Notes: a model not told the origin generated them from the sequence alone. A stretch of DNA of 64,000 nt from Bidens hawaiensis (GCA_021521415.1 JAIQDT010001650.1:434001-498000); one strand, 5' to 3'. Counted from the first letter of the stretch, positions 1 through 11,014 are shown. Made by a program: numbers and translations.

Positions 1-561
1 ATATACACAAGGTCATTCTCACTCGAACATACTTTGGTTCGGCCTATCGTGGCTAGAGGTCGTGACCAGGCGTGGTGGGATGTGCCCATCGCATTTTACC
101 ACATATGTAAGGTTCCAGACAAACGTATACTACAGCCTGAGGGCTAGGCTTTTACTCTTATTCATAATGTTTTTAGAGACACTTAGTCTCATGTTAGTTT
201 TACACATAACACGTTTATTTATTTGAAAACAAGTTTGTAAAAGTGAGGCGTATTCACCTTTGATCGGGATCGGTTTCCAACACCGTCTTTGCGTTCTCTT
301 TCTTGCTATCTCGCACCTATAGTACGAGTATAACTTTTATTAGTCGGATATACAATCCGGCTTAAGACCTTTAGTCTTATTTATCTCGATGAACCTTTAG
401 TTCAATAATATTTTACTTTAAAACCTTTAGTTTTAAAAGCAATATTTATAAACCTTTAGTTTGTTATAAAAACCCGACGTTTCTTCTTTTCTAAGAAACG
501 TACTCTTTTTCTTTTATTATTTTAGAATACCCTTATTACATAAATAATATTCATAACAAAG

Positions 562-598
<37 letters not shown>

Positions 599-1072
599 CA
601 CACATACATATATATATATATATACCTACACTTTTATATTTCTTTCTTTTCTTTTCTTTGTTATATATTTTCTTTTCATAAGCATCGAGTATAATTCCGA
701 CTTAGGGTATTAAGCCTTATAATATTTTATTATTATTTTAGTAGGGCACTACTCTTACCTTAACTCGGCTTATAATTCTCTAGATACTCGAGCAGCACTT
801 CTACGCCGCTTGGTCTTTTCAACACTCGCCTTGAGACACCAACTCTTCATGGCAAGCACTTCGAGGTGATCATCGGGATGCAAAAACAGCACCTCCTTCG
901 AGTTAGGAATATCGTCGGGGAGTGGCACGAATATCGTGGTATGGCACGCTTATCGAGGAATCGGGCACGGTTTTCGAGGCGGGTCGAGGACACGCTTTTC
1001 GAGGTCTAGTGAGATGTTTAGAGAGAGAGAAGTATGCAGATTTTGGTGTGAAGATATGAAGACCCGAGGCTG

Positions 1073-1081
1073 CTATTTATA
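1073..1081 (-). promoter_or_regulatory. LTR TATA box
   Basis: The minus strand reads TATAAATAG inside the 3' LTR, downstream in element orientation of the CACGTG cluster and the palindromes. The equivalent site in the 5' LTR (9292-9300) reads AATAAATAG, so the promoter that would drive this copy has lost its first T. Confidence 0.65.
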
Positions 1082-1176
1082 GGCAATTTCTGGGATCCCA
1101 TCGCGGTACGCGCCTGCCATCAGGGAACCCGTTGAGTACCGCGACATAGCTCTAATGACGCAGACAGTAGGTCTGC

Positions 1177-1271
1177 CACGTGGCAGACGGTGTGCCACGT
1201 GTTGACACGTGGCGGACGTCGTGCCACGTGTTGCCACGTGTCAGGACACGTGGCGGCCGGTGTGCCACGTG
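1177..1271 (-). promoter_or_regulatory. Cluster of seven G-box (CACGTG) motifs in the LTR U3
   Basis: CACGTG occurs at 1177, 1196, 1206, 1225, 1235, 1247 and 1266 within 95 bp, mostly as GCCACGTGT or ACACGTGGC repeats. The 5' LTR keeps four copies (9392, 9402, 9431, 9441) and one CATGTG. CACGTG is the core site of plant bZIP and bHLH factors. The cluster lies upstream of the TATA box in element orientation. A regulatory role is inferred. Confidence 0.6.
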
Positions 1272-1543
1272 TGGACACATGGTGAAAAGGTGTCAGGCCA
1301 CGTCATCGCGGTACGTGATGACGTAGGCTCAACAGCGATAGCGTACCGCTGTTGACTCTTTCTAGAAACTTTGACCAAGCCCCGTCGCGGTACGTGACGG
1401 GCTCGTCCTTTGATCGGTCGCGTAATGCGATAGGTCATGAAAACAAATTTTTCATTTAGCCCATGGAGTTTGGAAATTGGCAGAATTGATCCCCAAACTT
1501 TGAAACATTGACATTTTTGGCCCAAAATTCCCGTGATGTTACA

Positions 1544-1556
1544 TCCTCCCCACCTT
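1544..1556 (-). other. Polypurine tract of the Tekay-like element
   Basis: In element orientation AAGGTGGGGAGGA directly abuts the LTR start TGTAACATC. Its position immediately inside the 3' LTR and its pure purine content identify the plus-strand priming site. A related tract occurs at 28100-28115. Confidence 0.85.
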
Positions 1557-1582
1557 GAAATAATCTCGTCCTCGAGATTGCT

Positions 1583-2893
1583 TCACGAGAACAAGTGGGG
1601 GTATTTCTTCTTCATTTCCGACTCGAGTTCCCAAGTATACTCGGGTCCTCGTCGGGAATCCCACTTTACTTTCACAATTTTCAAGGTTCGTCTTTTGAGT
1701 TACTTTAGTTTTGAATCTTCGATTTGAATTGGGTGTTCAACGAATTTTAAGTTCTCATTAATTTCTACATCTTTTAAAGGCATTGAAAGAGATTCATCGG
1801 CTAAACATTTACGCAGATTCGAGATATGGAATACATCGTGTATTCCTTGCATTTCCTCGGGTAGTCGCAATCGGTATGCGACGGTACCAATTCGTTCATG
1901 TACCTCAAAGGGTCCAATGAATCGAGGACTTGACTTTCCTTTCTTGCAGAAGCGAACTATGCCCTTCCATGGCGAGACTTTCAAAAGAACTTTATCGCCG
2001 ACTTTGAACTCTAACGGCTTACGACGGACATCGGCGTAATTTTATTGGCGATCACGTGCCGTCTTAAGTCGTTCGCGGATTTGGATAATTTTTTCGGTAG
2101 TTTCTTGGACTATCTCGGGTCCAGATAATTGATTATCTCCAGTTTCAGACCAAAACACGGGCGTTCTACATTTTCGACCATACAACGCCTTGAACAGTGC
2201 GGCTTGAATACTTGCATGATAACTATTGTTATATGAAAATTCCATTAGGGGTAAGTGGTCATCCCAACTTCTACCTTAGTCTATCACACAAGCTCGGAGC
2301 ATATCTTCCAACGTTTGAATTGTCCTTTCGCTTTGCCCATCGGTTTGCGGATGATAGACAGTGCTAAGGTTTAACTTCGTACCAAGCGCTTGTTGGAAGC
2401 TATTCCAGAAATGAGACGTGAAACGACTGTCTCGATCAGAAATAATGGACAGTGGCACTCCATGTAAAGCCACAATGTTGTTAACATAGATACGAGCTAA
2501 TTTGTCCATTGAGTACGACTCATTGATATGTATGAAGTGTGCGGACTTTGTTAATCGATCCACAATCACCCAGATTGTATTATGTTGTCGAGTCATTTTA
2601 GGGAGTTTGGTAATGAAATCCATGGTAATTAACTCCCACTTCCATACGGGAAGTTCGGGTTGCTGAAGCAATCCCGAAGGCTTTTGGTGTTCAGCCTTGA
2701 CTTTCAAACACGTCAAACATTTCGCCACATGCGAAGCGACATCTCTCTTCATTCCATTCCACAAATAGTTCGCCTTAATATTATGGTACATTTTGTCGCT
2801 CCCGGGATGCATCATGTATTTCGATTTATGAGCTTCGTTCATGATTTTCTCACGCAAGTCTCCAGTGATTGGTACCCAAATTCGGTTTCCCAT
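1583..2893 (-). pseudogene. Integrase and chromodomain of Tekay-like pol (degenerate)
   Basis: Integrase catalyses insertion of the cDNA, and the C-terminal chromodomain is known in chromoviruses to steer it to chromatin marks. The frame shows a zinc-binding HHCC region (first His in [10 protein letters not shown], then CLTC), the catalytic core with TMDFITKLP and IISDRDSRF, and [19 protein letters not shown]. The GPF/Y-type segment (RFIGPFEVHERIGTVAYRL, HISNLRKC) follows. After a stop at 1700-1702 the same frame resumes with a chromodomain tail (WDSRRGPEYTWE) ending at 1583. In-frame stops lie at 2276-2278, 2042-2044 and 1700-1702; the last fits a CAA to TAA change. All pieces share one frame, so stops rather than indels broke this part. 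Confidence 0.88.
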
Positions 2894-2983
2894 TCTAAGA
2901 ATACCATCATCACTTTTGACTAACGAGTCAATGGTGTCATTGCGTTTTTCATCGGAGATTTGGTTTTCATTGATAGCTTGAGT

Positions 2984-3529
2984 TTACGCGGATTTAATTT
3001 GGTCAATGAGATCGATTTGCAGTTCTAGCCTTAACGCTCGAACTCTTTTTGGCTTTTCGTGCTCTTTACGACATAAGGCGTCAGCCACAACGTTGGCCTT
3101 ACCTTCATGATAAACTATTTCGCATACATAGTCGTTAAGAGTCTCCATCCAGCGTCGTTGGCGCATGTTGAGCTCCTTTTGATCAAAGATGTGCTTTAAG
3201 CTCTTATGATCAGTGTACATGGTCAATCTTACTCCATAGAGATAGTGCCTCCATATCTTAAGTGCAAAGATTATGGCGCCTAACTCTAGATCGTGAGTCG
3301 TATAGTTCTTTTCGTGCACCTTGAGTTGACGAGAGGTGTAAGCGATTACTTTCTTTCGTTGCATTAATACACATCCCAAGCCGGAATGAGATGCATCGCA
3401 AAAGGCAACGAAGTCTTCAATACCTTCTAGCAAGGCCAGTATAGGAGCTTGGGTAAGCTTTTGTTTAAGTATATTGAACGCCTCTTGTTGCTTTGTTCCC
3501 CATTCGTATTTGAAGTTCTTTCGAGTCAA
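2984..3529 (-). pseudogene. RNase H domain of Tekay-like pol
   Basis: This is the domain that degrades the RNA strand of the RNA/DNA hybrid during reverse transcription. Visible motifs are [15 protein letters not shown] near the start (first catalytic Asp), [16 protein letters not shown] (Glu), [12 protein letters not shown] (Asp) and [12 protein letters not shown] (final Asp). It continues the RT frame after a stop at 3575-3577 and is separated from integrase by a stop at 2984-2986. DALCRK replaces the usual DALSRK. Confidence 0.88.
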
Positions 3530-3574
3530 GGAGGTTAGGGGAACAACGATTCGTGAAAAGTTTTCGATGAACCT

Positions 3575-4990
3575 TCAATAATAGCCGGCCAATCCCAAGA
3601 AGCTTCGAGTCTCGGTTGGCGACTTTGGGATCTCCCACTTAGAGATAGCTTCAATCTTAGTGGGGTCTACTTGAATTCCGTTAACGTTGATGATGTGACC
3701 AAGAAATTGCACCTCGTGCAACCAGAACTCGCATTTCGAGAACTTGGCGTACAATTTTTCGGTTCTAAGAATTTCAAGTAACGTTCGAAGGTGATTTTCA
3801 TGATCGGCCTTATTCTTAGAGTAAATTAATATGTCGTCGATGAATACGATCACAAACTTATCTAAGTAGGCTTACAGATACGATTCATCATATCCATGAA
3901 CGCAGCCGACGCATTAGTAAGTCCAAATGGCATAACGGTGAACTCATAATGACCGTACCTCGTTCGAAACGCGGTTTTAGGAATATCTTCGGATTGAACC
4001 TTAAGTTGGTGATAACCGGAGCGGAGATCGATCTTGGAAAAGAAGCTAGCACCTTGGAGTTGGTCAAAAAGATCGTCATTTCGAGGAAGTGGATATCGGT
4101 TCTTGATGGTAACCTTGTTGAGATCTCGGTAATCGATGCACATTCGCATGGATTCATACTTCTTCTTGACAAAAAGTATTGGCGCTCCCCATGGTGATGA
4201 ACTTGGTCGTATAAATCCTTTCTCGAGAAGCTCGTCAAGTTGTTTCTTCAGTTCTTTCATCTCGGTTGGTGCGAGACGACACGGAGCCTTAGCGATCGAA
4301 GCAGTGCCGGGAATGAGATCGATTCTAAATTCTACTTTACGATCGGGAGGGATGCCGGGGAGTTCGTCTGGAAAGACATCGGCATAGTCAGAAACAACGG
4401 AAACGTCTTTGATTTCTTTGGGTTTAGATTCTTCGGTGACGTAGGCCATGAATGCTAAGCATCCTTGATTCAAACATTTGTTAGCCCTTATATTAGAAAT
4501 TAGGTTAACTTGGCCAGCGTCTTTATCCCATTCGATTCGTATGGTACGTTTGTCAGGGGCTCGAAGTTCAACGGTCTTGCTATTGCAAAGGATACGGGCA
4601 TGGTTGTCGGATAACCAATCCATACCCAACAAAACATCAAAACCAGCAAGAGTCATAGGTAGCAGTTGAATAGGTAAAGCGTAACCGGCTAACAAGATTT
4701 TTCCGTTTTCTAGAGCTTCGGAGATTTTAACAATTTCGCCACTAGCGGTCTCGACGCTTAGAGTTTTATTAAGTTTGATTAAAGGTTCATTTAATAGACT
4801 ACAAAACTTATAATCTATAAAACTTAAATTGGCTCCAGAATCAAACAAGAGTCTAGCATAGGCATTGTTAACAAGGAACGTACCGGTAATGGTTTCCGGT
4901 GTGTCGGCCACTTTCTTGGTATCAAGGACGAAAACTCTTTCATTGCCCTTCTTGGGCTCACTCTCCTGACCGCTACCATGCGCTTCACCA
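3575..4990 (-). pseudogene. Protease and reverse transcriptase of Tekay-like pol
   Basis: The aspartic protease active site is [11 protein letters not shown], near 4830-4860. RT follows with [48 protein letters not shown] and, after a frameshift near 3855-3865, [13 protein letters not shown] (catalytic DD) and FLGLAGYY. The RT family copies the element RNA into cDNA; protease matures gag-pol. Lesions are the frameshift that separates the N-terminal RT half from the YxDD half, and a TGA at 3575-3577 where family members have Arg, which fits CGA to TGA. Confidence 0.9.
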
Positions 4991-4999
4991 GCCGTGGGT

Positions 5000-6137
5000 T
5001 TATTCTTGGGGCATTCAAAGCTAAGATGTCCCATCTCCTTGCAATTGTAGCAAGTCATCTTCTTCTTCCAACAATCGGTCGTGGCGTGGCCGAGTTTGTG
5101 ACATGACTCACAAGGATGGGGAGTTAGATGGCATCGACCCCTATGGTATTTCTTGCAAGTTTTGCATTATGGGATGCCGGAGTTGAAGCCAGACCTTCGT
5201 TGGTCGACTCCCTTACCCTTGAAACGGGTATTTCCTTCCTTCTTCGTATCTTGCGTCGTCACGATCCTCTTATCTTCTTCTCTGTTGCGGATCATTCCGC
5301 CCATTAAGTATCCAGCCAACTCCATCGCGGAGTCAGCAGTTTGAGGCAAGTGCGACCTCACCATGTCACGAATTTCTCATGGCAGCGCCCATATATAGCG
5401 TGTAACTATGCTGGATTTCGGGGTAACCAGCTGGGGCACCAAGCGACAGTATTCGTGGAATTTGGTATTATACTCACGAAGGTTTGTTCCGACAACCTTG
5501 TGAGATAGGAACTTGGTTTGGATTTGGTCCGTTTCATGCATCGGACAGAATTTCGACAATTCAATTCCTTAAACTCGCTCCATGACATGTTGTACATAAC
5601 CTCCCTTCCTCTACTCAAGATCAAAGTATTCCACCATTCTAAAGCCTCGCCTCTAAATATCAGGGCAGAGTATTGAATCTTCTCTTCTTCCGAACACTTG
5701 CTAGTAATTACAATTGTCTCCATCTCTTCAAGCCACCTTACAGTCGCGATGGCTCCCTTATCGCCGTTGAATTCTTTTGGCCCATAGTATTTAAAGTCTT
5801 TGAACGAACACCCACCAATCTTAAGCTTTTTAAATTTTTGACGGACCCCACCATCAGCGTTGGATTCATGTACACCCTCTTCCATACGAGAAGGTCTAGA
5901 GCGGGGTTTGGAAACAGATTTTCGGGAAGGATTAGCCGAGTGAGAATGTTTTGTTTGTCTAGATTGAGATCTAGCCATGGATTCTTACCTAACTGCATCT
6001 TTAATCATCTTTTGAATTTGATCCATAAATTTTTCGGGAATTGGATCTTCTTGTTCTTTTTCGGGTCCCTTTCCTTTTTCTTTTTGTTTTTCGGCTTCCT
6101 TTCGGGAAGCCTCAAAGTTATTACTTTGTTGAGACAT
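5000..6137 (-). pseudogene. Gag (capsid/nucleocapsid) of the Tekay-like element
   Basis: Gag forms the virus-like particle that packages the RNA. The likely start is the ATG at 6137-6135, opening a charged N-terminus (MSQQSNNFEASRKEAEKQ); an in-frame TAA at 5985-5987 interrupts it before the MARSQSRQTKH segment. The capsid-type domain shows FNGDKGAIATVRWLEEME and LIFRGEALEWW. A frameshift near 5560 and stops at 5377-5379 and 5167-5169 follow. Nucleocapsid Cys/His knuckles lie at about 5010-5165: [22 protein letters not shown] and [14 protein letters not shown]. Gag continues directly into protease, as is usual for a single-ORF chromovirus. Confidence 0.87.
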
Positions 6138-6382
6138 ATTATCTTTTCTTATTATTCTTTTATTATCTGAAATTTAACGAATGTTCTTTATTAAACACAC
6201 ATTTTATTTCATCATTTGTATATACCATACAAGGTATAAACAAGGATTATTACAACACCATATATATACATTCATACTCGATGTATATATATAGTTATCC
6301 ATACATTACTTAACATATTACACATAAACTAGATTACACACAAACACTTTGTCTCTTGAAACACGTCATCACCACCATCATC

Positions 6383-7540
6383 TCAGTCTTTCAAAAACTT
6401 CTTAACAACCCTTGTCAGTTTGTTGCATTTGTGAAGAAGCTTATCTCCTATCTTCTTCTTCTTTTTCCCTTCTTCAACCACCTTCATCCTCCAATCATCA
6501 GTCTCGTGCAACGCGCGATCCAGGTGTTCTTCATATGATTGCAGAATAACGTCGGGGTATCCATATTGTGGCGGTGGGTCACGGTAACCCAGCGTCACCA
6601 TCTCAAAATGGTTTCTCGGTTCAGGATACGGGACGTAAGTCTGATTAGTTGCAAGGTAGAGGTAAGTCTTGGCAGCTTGGTTTTGTTCACGAATCTCATT
6701 GGCTTGTTCTTCTTCACTTGGGATTACACCTTGGAACGGTGGAAAGCTTGACCAAGCTTGGTTCTTGATCTTCTCAAAATACTGAACATACGGATAGACG
6801 GAACCGTAACTTGGGTTTTGGGAAGTGAGTGATCCATCCATGGATGTCGATATTTCGTTCGGATTGTCAGGATGCTCTTCTTCCGGTTTGGACTCTTCCT
6901 CGGGATCCTCCTCTTCGGGATCCTCCTCTGCCTCCATAGGCTCTTCCTCCTCTTCCATATACTGAGTGGTTTCGTTGATCATGGCGGGCATCTTGAAACT
7001 CTCGTAAGGCATCGTCACCCTCATTCTTGGTTTGCGGGATGATCCTTCGCCATTGTTGGGTTGTGAGTTGATTTCAATAGCGGTAGAGCTTCCTGTATGC
7101 CACCTTCGTTGGTCGGAATGGCATTGCATCCAATCGGAGGATAGGGATCTTGGCTCTTCTTTATTGGTCGGTTTGAAAGGAAGGTGTGCATTTGAGAAAT
7201 ATCCGGTGGGAAAGTATTGCGGAACCCCCGATGGTTGGTAGGTAGGGATCTCCGATGGGTGATACATCGGTATTTCGGATGAATGATATCTAGGCATTGT
7301 GGGTGGATGATAGCTCGAGTGCCTTGATGGTTCGATTTGTTTGGGTGGGCTATAGGGTAGTTTAATTGGGCATTTCACAGTCCCGGGGACGTATATTGGT
7401 TTGGGATGTTCAATGTATTGGTCTCGGCTGAAGAAAGCCTCAAAGTAATCTTCACTCATGACATCTTTTGGGAATTTGTAGTATTTTCTTGCCCTTCTTG
7501 CTTCACGATCATAATACTCCATTAATTTCTCATAAGACAT
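6383..7540 (-). CDS. Extra uninterrupted ORF between PBS and gag (385 aa, unknown function)
   Basis: The ORF starts at an ATG 148 nt downstream of the PBS and ends 245 nt before the gag ATG, in the sense direction of the element. The N-terminus is Tyr/Arg-rich (MSYEKLMEYYDREARRARKY). Residues about 75-120 hold a degenerate Pro/Tyr/His repeat (PRYHSSEIPMYHPSEIP and similar). Residues about 200-230 are strongly acidic (runs of Glu broken by Pro). The C-terminus is basic (GKKKKKIGDKLLHKCNK). I see no signal peptide, membrane span, Cys/His finger or catalytic motif. It has no stop while gag-pol has many. Extra ORFs are known in some plant Ty3/gypsy lineages, but I do not recognise this protein family. 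It could be an accessory protein, or a gag-leader ORF retained by chance. Confidence 0.7.
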   Translation of the reverse strand: MSYEKLMEYYDREARRARKYYKFPKDVMSEDYFEAFFSRDQYIEHPKPIYVPGTVKCPIKLPYSPPKQIEPSRHSSYHPPTMPRYHSSEIPMYHPSEIPTYQPSGVPQYFPTGYFSNAHLPFKPTNKEEPRSLSSDWMQCHSDQRRWHTGSSTAIEINSQPNNGEGSSRKPRMRVTMPYESFKMPAMINETTQYMEEEEEPMEAEEDPEEEDPEEESKPEEEHPDNPNEISTSMDGSLTSQNPSYGSVYPYVQYFEKIKNQAWSSFPPFQGVIPSEEEQANEIREQNQAAKTYLYLATNQTYVPYPEPRNHFEMVTLGYRDPPPQYGYPDVILQSYEEHLDRALHETDDWRMKVVEEGKKKKKIGDKLLHKCNKLTRVVKKFLKD

Positions 7541-7687
7541 CCTTGATAGGTGGTTTAGAATGTAGAGAGGGAAAGAAAGGGTTACCAGCCAATCTTATCC
7601 CTATTCAAATAAACAAATAAAATATATTCCTATGCTCGGATCGAAGCTTGTGTATTGTTTTATGATACCTAATTCGCTAAGATCGAT

Positions 7688-7700
7688 GGCTCTGATACCA
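7688..7700 (-). other. Primer-binding site, initiator tRNA-Met type
   Basis: In element orientation TGGTATCAGAGCC follows the end of the 5' LTR (TGTGACA) after a 3-nt spacer. It is complementary to the 3' end of plant initiator tRNA-Met, the usual primer of chromoviruses and most copia elements. Confidence 0.9.
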
Positions 7701-7703
7701 ACC

Positions 7704-8770
7704 TGTCACACCCCCATATTAGGCCTAGGCGTGTGACTCGATAGTTGGTAACATATTTGTAAATAAATCAGAGTTACGATTATTAGCAGAAGACTTTATA
7801 AAATATAAGGATTAAAGTTGTAAAATATTTACATTACAAGAGTCAAGACAAAAGTCTCGATTGGATTTACTTGTTTATAAGTTTAACAAAAACATAATAT
7901 TTTATATTTAAAAAAAATTATCCGAGCCATCGGATTCTTGAGCCTTCATCCTTAAGCTTAAATCTTGGTTACCTGCAAAAATGTTATAAAAATACGTCAG
8001 CAACGAATACTGGTGAATATGCTGACGCGAAAACATTTTCTTTGACTTTGTTACCACTCGAGGGTTACGCATGCCTCGGCCCATCTTAGCTTAGGAATAA
8101 CAAAGTCAAAACAATAACATTATAAACTCGAGCATCTACTTAGGTCACCCCAGCAAGACACCGCAGCGTCACGACGTACTTAGGTACCATAAATATACAC
8201 AAGGTCATTCTCACTCGAACATACTTTGGTTCAGCCCATCGTGGCTGGAGGTCAGACCAGGCGTGGTGCGATGTGCCCACCGCATTTTACCACATATGTA
8301 AGGATCCAGACAAACGTATACTACAGCCTGAGGGCTAGGATTTTACTCTTATTCATAATGTTTTTAGAGACACTTAGTCTCATGATAAGTTTTACACATA
8401 ACACGTTTATTTATTTGAAAACAAGTTTGTAAAAGCGGGGCGTATTCACCTTTGATTGGGATCGGTTTCCAACACCGTCCTTGCGTTCTCTTTCTTGCTA
8501 TCTCGCACCTATAGTACGAGTATAACTTTTATTAGTCGGATATACAATCCGGCTTTAGACCATTAGTCTTATTTATCTCGATGAACCTTTAGTTCAATAA
8601 TCTTTTACTTTAAAACCTTTAGTTTTAAAAGCAATATTTATAAACCTTTAGTTTATTATAAAAACCCGACGTTTCTTATTTTCTAAGAAATGTATTCTTT
8701 TTGTTTTATTATTTAAGAACACCCTTATTACATAAATAATATTCATAACAAAGAATTATATATATATAAT

Positions 8771-8813
<43 letters not shown>

Positions 8814-9718
8814 ACACTTTTATATTTCTTTCTTTTCTTTTCTTTGTTATATATTTTCTTTTCATAAACATCGAGTATAATTCTGACTTAGGGTATTAAG
8901 CTTTATAATATTTTATTATTATTTTAGACGTGCATTACTCTTACCTTAACTCGGCTTATAATTCTCTAAATACTCGAGCGGCACTTCTACGCCGCTTGGT
9001 CTTTTCAACACTCGCCTTGATCGCCACTTCACTTCGGCACGCTTCTCGAGACACAAACTCTTCACGGCACGCACTTCGAGGTGATCGTCTGGATGCAAAA
9101 ACAGCACCTCCTTCGAGTAAGGAATGTCGTCGGAGAGTGGCACGAATATCCAGGTATGGCACGCTTATCGAGGAACCGGGCACGGTTTTCGAAGCGGATC
9201 GAGGGCACACTTTTCGAGGTGTAGTGAGATGTTTAGAGAGAGAGAGAGAAGTATGCAGATTTTGGTGTGAAGTTATGAAGACCCGAGGCTGCTATTTATT
9301 GGCAATTTCTGGGGTCCCATCGCGGTACGCGCCCGCCATCAGGGAACCCGTCGCGTACCGCGACGTAGCTCTAATGACGCAGATGTTGTGCCACGTGTTG
9401 ACACGTGGCAGACGTCGTGCCATGTGTTGCCACGTGTGGACACGTGGTGAAAAGGTGTCAGGCGTGTCAGGCCACGTCATCGCTGTACGCGATGACGTAG
9501 GCTCAACAGCGATCGCGTATCGCTGTTGACTCTTTCTAGAAACTTTGCCCAAGCCCCGTCGCGGTACGCGACGGGCTCGTCCTTTGACCGGTCGCGTATC
9601 GCGATAGGTCATGAAAATAGATTTTTCATTTTAGCCCATGGAGTTTGGAAATTGGCATAATTGATCCCTAAACTTTGAAACATTGACATTTTTGGCCCAA
9701 AATTCCCGTGATGTTACA
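7704..9718 (-). repeat. 5' LTR of the Tekay-like element (2015 bp)
   Basis: The boundaries are TGTCACA at 7704 and TGTTACA ending at 9718; in element orientation it runs TGTAACA to TGTGACA. The right end abuts the older LTR remnant. U3 contains palindromes (9474-9606), G-boxes (9392-9446) and a degraded TATA (9292-9300). The unit includes two variable (TA)n tracts (about 8757-8810) and runs repeating 'cctttagt' (about 8560-8660). A divergent relative of its left part occurs at 24471-25065. Confidence 0.9.
9474..9606 (-). promoter_or_regulatory. Cluster of GC-rich palindromes in Tekay-like U3
   Basis: Perfect stems are seen at 9474-9498 (10 bp, ACGTCATCGC, 5-nt loop), 9504-9528 (10 bp, CAACAGCGAT, 5-nt loop) and 9555-9575 (9 bp, CCCGTCGCG, loop GTA). 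A shorter one lies near 9590-9606, and another at 9349-9365 (7 bp, CGTCGCG, loop TAC). The 3' LTR has the same set in mutated form (for example 1300-1324). They lie upstream of the TATA position in element orientation. Confidence 0.6.
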
Positions 9719-10737
9719 ACCTATATCGATTTTCTAGTTTAATTATGACCCTCAACTAACGGGGGTCCGGGGGCAGCGCCCCTAGCAGCGGGGTTTTAGG
9801 GGCCGCAACCCCTAACGGGGTCTAAGGGGCAGAGCCCAGCTAGAGCCCAACTAGGGGTTTTAGGGGCCGCAACCCCTTGGACCACGCTAGGGGCTGCCGC
9901 CCCTAGAACTCTTCTGCCAGGGGTGCTGTCCCCGGACCCCCGTTCAATGAGGGTTATAATTAAACTAGAAATACGATGTGGGTAACGATAGATAATCGAT
10001 ACGTGTAATTTTTATTCAGTTAGTCGTGCACAGCTAAAGAAATGAATAACCATAAACGGTGAACGTAATTGCGTTCAGGTGAGTTTCTAGCCCCATTACT
10101 TGTTATGTTTTCAGGGCATTGCGCATACTCTATGTGAAGTGTGAATACACTTACCTTAAGTGGTAAGTGTATGCTCTAATGTTTGATATGATATATATAG
10201 ATGTTGTGAATGGACGTCTGTCGATGAGTGAACGATCTTCGGATATTTGAGGTGTAGACTGGGAAGGTAACGTTAGTCGGTGCGTGAACGATCATCGGAT
10301 ATTGCGCGTACCGCCAATGGGAATGATCTCCAAGTTGTTATTAGTGTATATGTTATAATGTAACTTGATTATTATGTAAATGATGTAATGATAGAAAGTA
10401 TGTTGTAGACAAGTAGAGGTAGAGTGTGATAGAAGTGGTAAGGGTCTAGTAAGGGTGTTAGTGGCATGACAATAATAAATGGTAGGGTAAGCCTATACGT
10501 GCCTTCGTTATTAAAGTGGCATAACATGAGTGCGTGGGAGGGCAAGCCTCTATGTACTTCCATAAACAAGTGGCTAAGACGTAAGGGGCAGTTAAGTGGT
10601 TAAGCGGTAAGGTGAGAAGGTTAGACAGTGGACTATGTGTCTTCGGATACGTATATAATACATGTAATGGTTGTATGGTAAGATGTCTGATCAACTAGAA
10701 CTCACTCAGAGTAGCTGACTTTTAGTATGCACGCAGG

Positions 10738-10778
<41 letters not shown>

Positions 10779-11014
10779 AGAGCTAGTACGAGGATGGCAC
10801 ATGGCATGGATTGAAGGACTAACATCTGAAGATGGAAGAAATGATGTTTGATTATGATGATTTTTGTTATGGTTTTAAAGAAAGATTTAGTGTTTTGTAT
10901 AGAATGATTTAAGTTAACGTTTCCACGAAAAGTTTTTATTAACTCTGATTTGTAGAACTGTGTTTATGAGTAAATCCGACGTTAAAGTAGGGCTACCGGG
11001 TTCGGGGCATTACA
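9719..11014 (+). repeat. Partial plus-strand LTR of a Ty3/gypsy element
   Basis: The stretch ends in GGGGCATTACA at 11014, where an Athila-like LTR sequence begins. The segment at 10700-10735 (ACTCACTCAGAGTAGCTGAC, then GTATGCACGCAGGT) is shared with the minus-strand LTR at 27674-28096 and loosely with 24340-24385, so it is a repeat family. A (TA)n tract lies at 10740-10775. The left part is missing, apparently displaced by the Tekay-like insertion. No coding region is seen. Confidence 0.6.
9727..9975. mobile_element. GC-rich foldback/MITE-like element (~249 bp)
   Basis: Terminal inverted repeats of about 45 bp: the left arm contains CTAGTTTAATTATGACCCTC then GGGGGTCCGGGG; the right arm is the near-exact reverse complement ending CTAGAAATACG. 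The interior holds shorter internal inverted blocks (AGGGGCCGCAACCCCT, GGGGGCAGCGCCCC). It is far more GC-rich than its surroundings. No ORF and no certain target duplication are seen. A related fragment lies at 60478-60575. Confidence 0.7.

Larger units (their letters stand above)
1..1543 (-). repeat. 3' LTR of the Tekay-like element (truncated by window start)
   Basis: This is colinear with 8193-9718. It ends on the plus strand in GATGTTACA, so in element orientation it begins TGTAACATCACGGG. It differs from the 5' LTR by substitutions, (TA)n length changes and a short deletion near 825-850 relative to 9017-9050. It holds a clean TATA box (1073-1081, minus strand) and seven CACGTG motifs (1177-1271). 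Confidence 0.92.
1..9718 (-). mobile_element. Ty3/gypsy chromovirus, Tekay-like, 5'-partial by window edge, degenerate
   Basis: Two copies of one long repeat flank a minus-strand interior: window positions 1-1543 match 8193-9718. The interior runs, in element orientation, PBS (7688-7700), a separate 385-codon ORF, gag, protease, RT, RNase H, integrase with a C-terminal chromodomain, and a polypurine tract (1544-1556). That order, the initiator-Met PBS and the chromodomain define a chromovirus, and the very long LTRs suggest the Tekay lineage. The far end of the 3' LTR lies outside the window, so no target duplication can be checked. Gag-pol carries at least eight in-frame stops and two frameshifts, so the copy is not autonomous. 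It appears inserted in an older plus-strand LTR (9719-11014). Confidence 0.9.

Noticed and set aside
8930..9529. 199-codon plus-strand open frame across the chromovirus 5' LTR
   Set aside because: It is antisense to the element, lies wholly inside an LTR, and is not kept open in the other LTR; no domain is visible.
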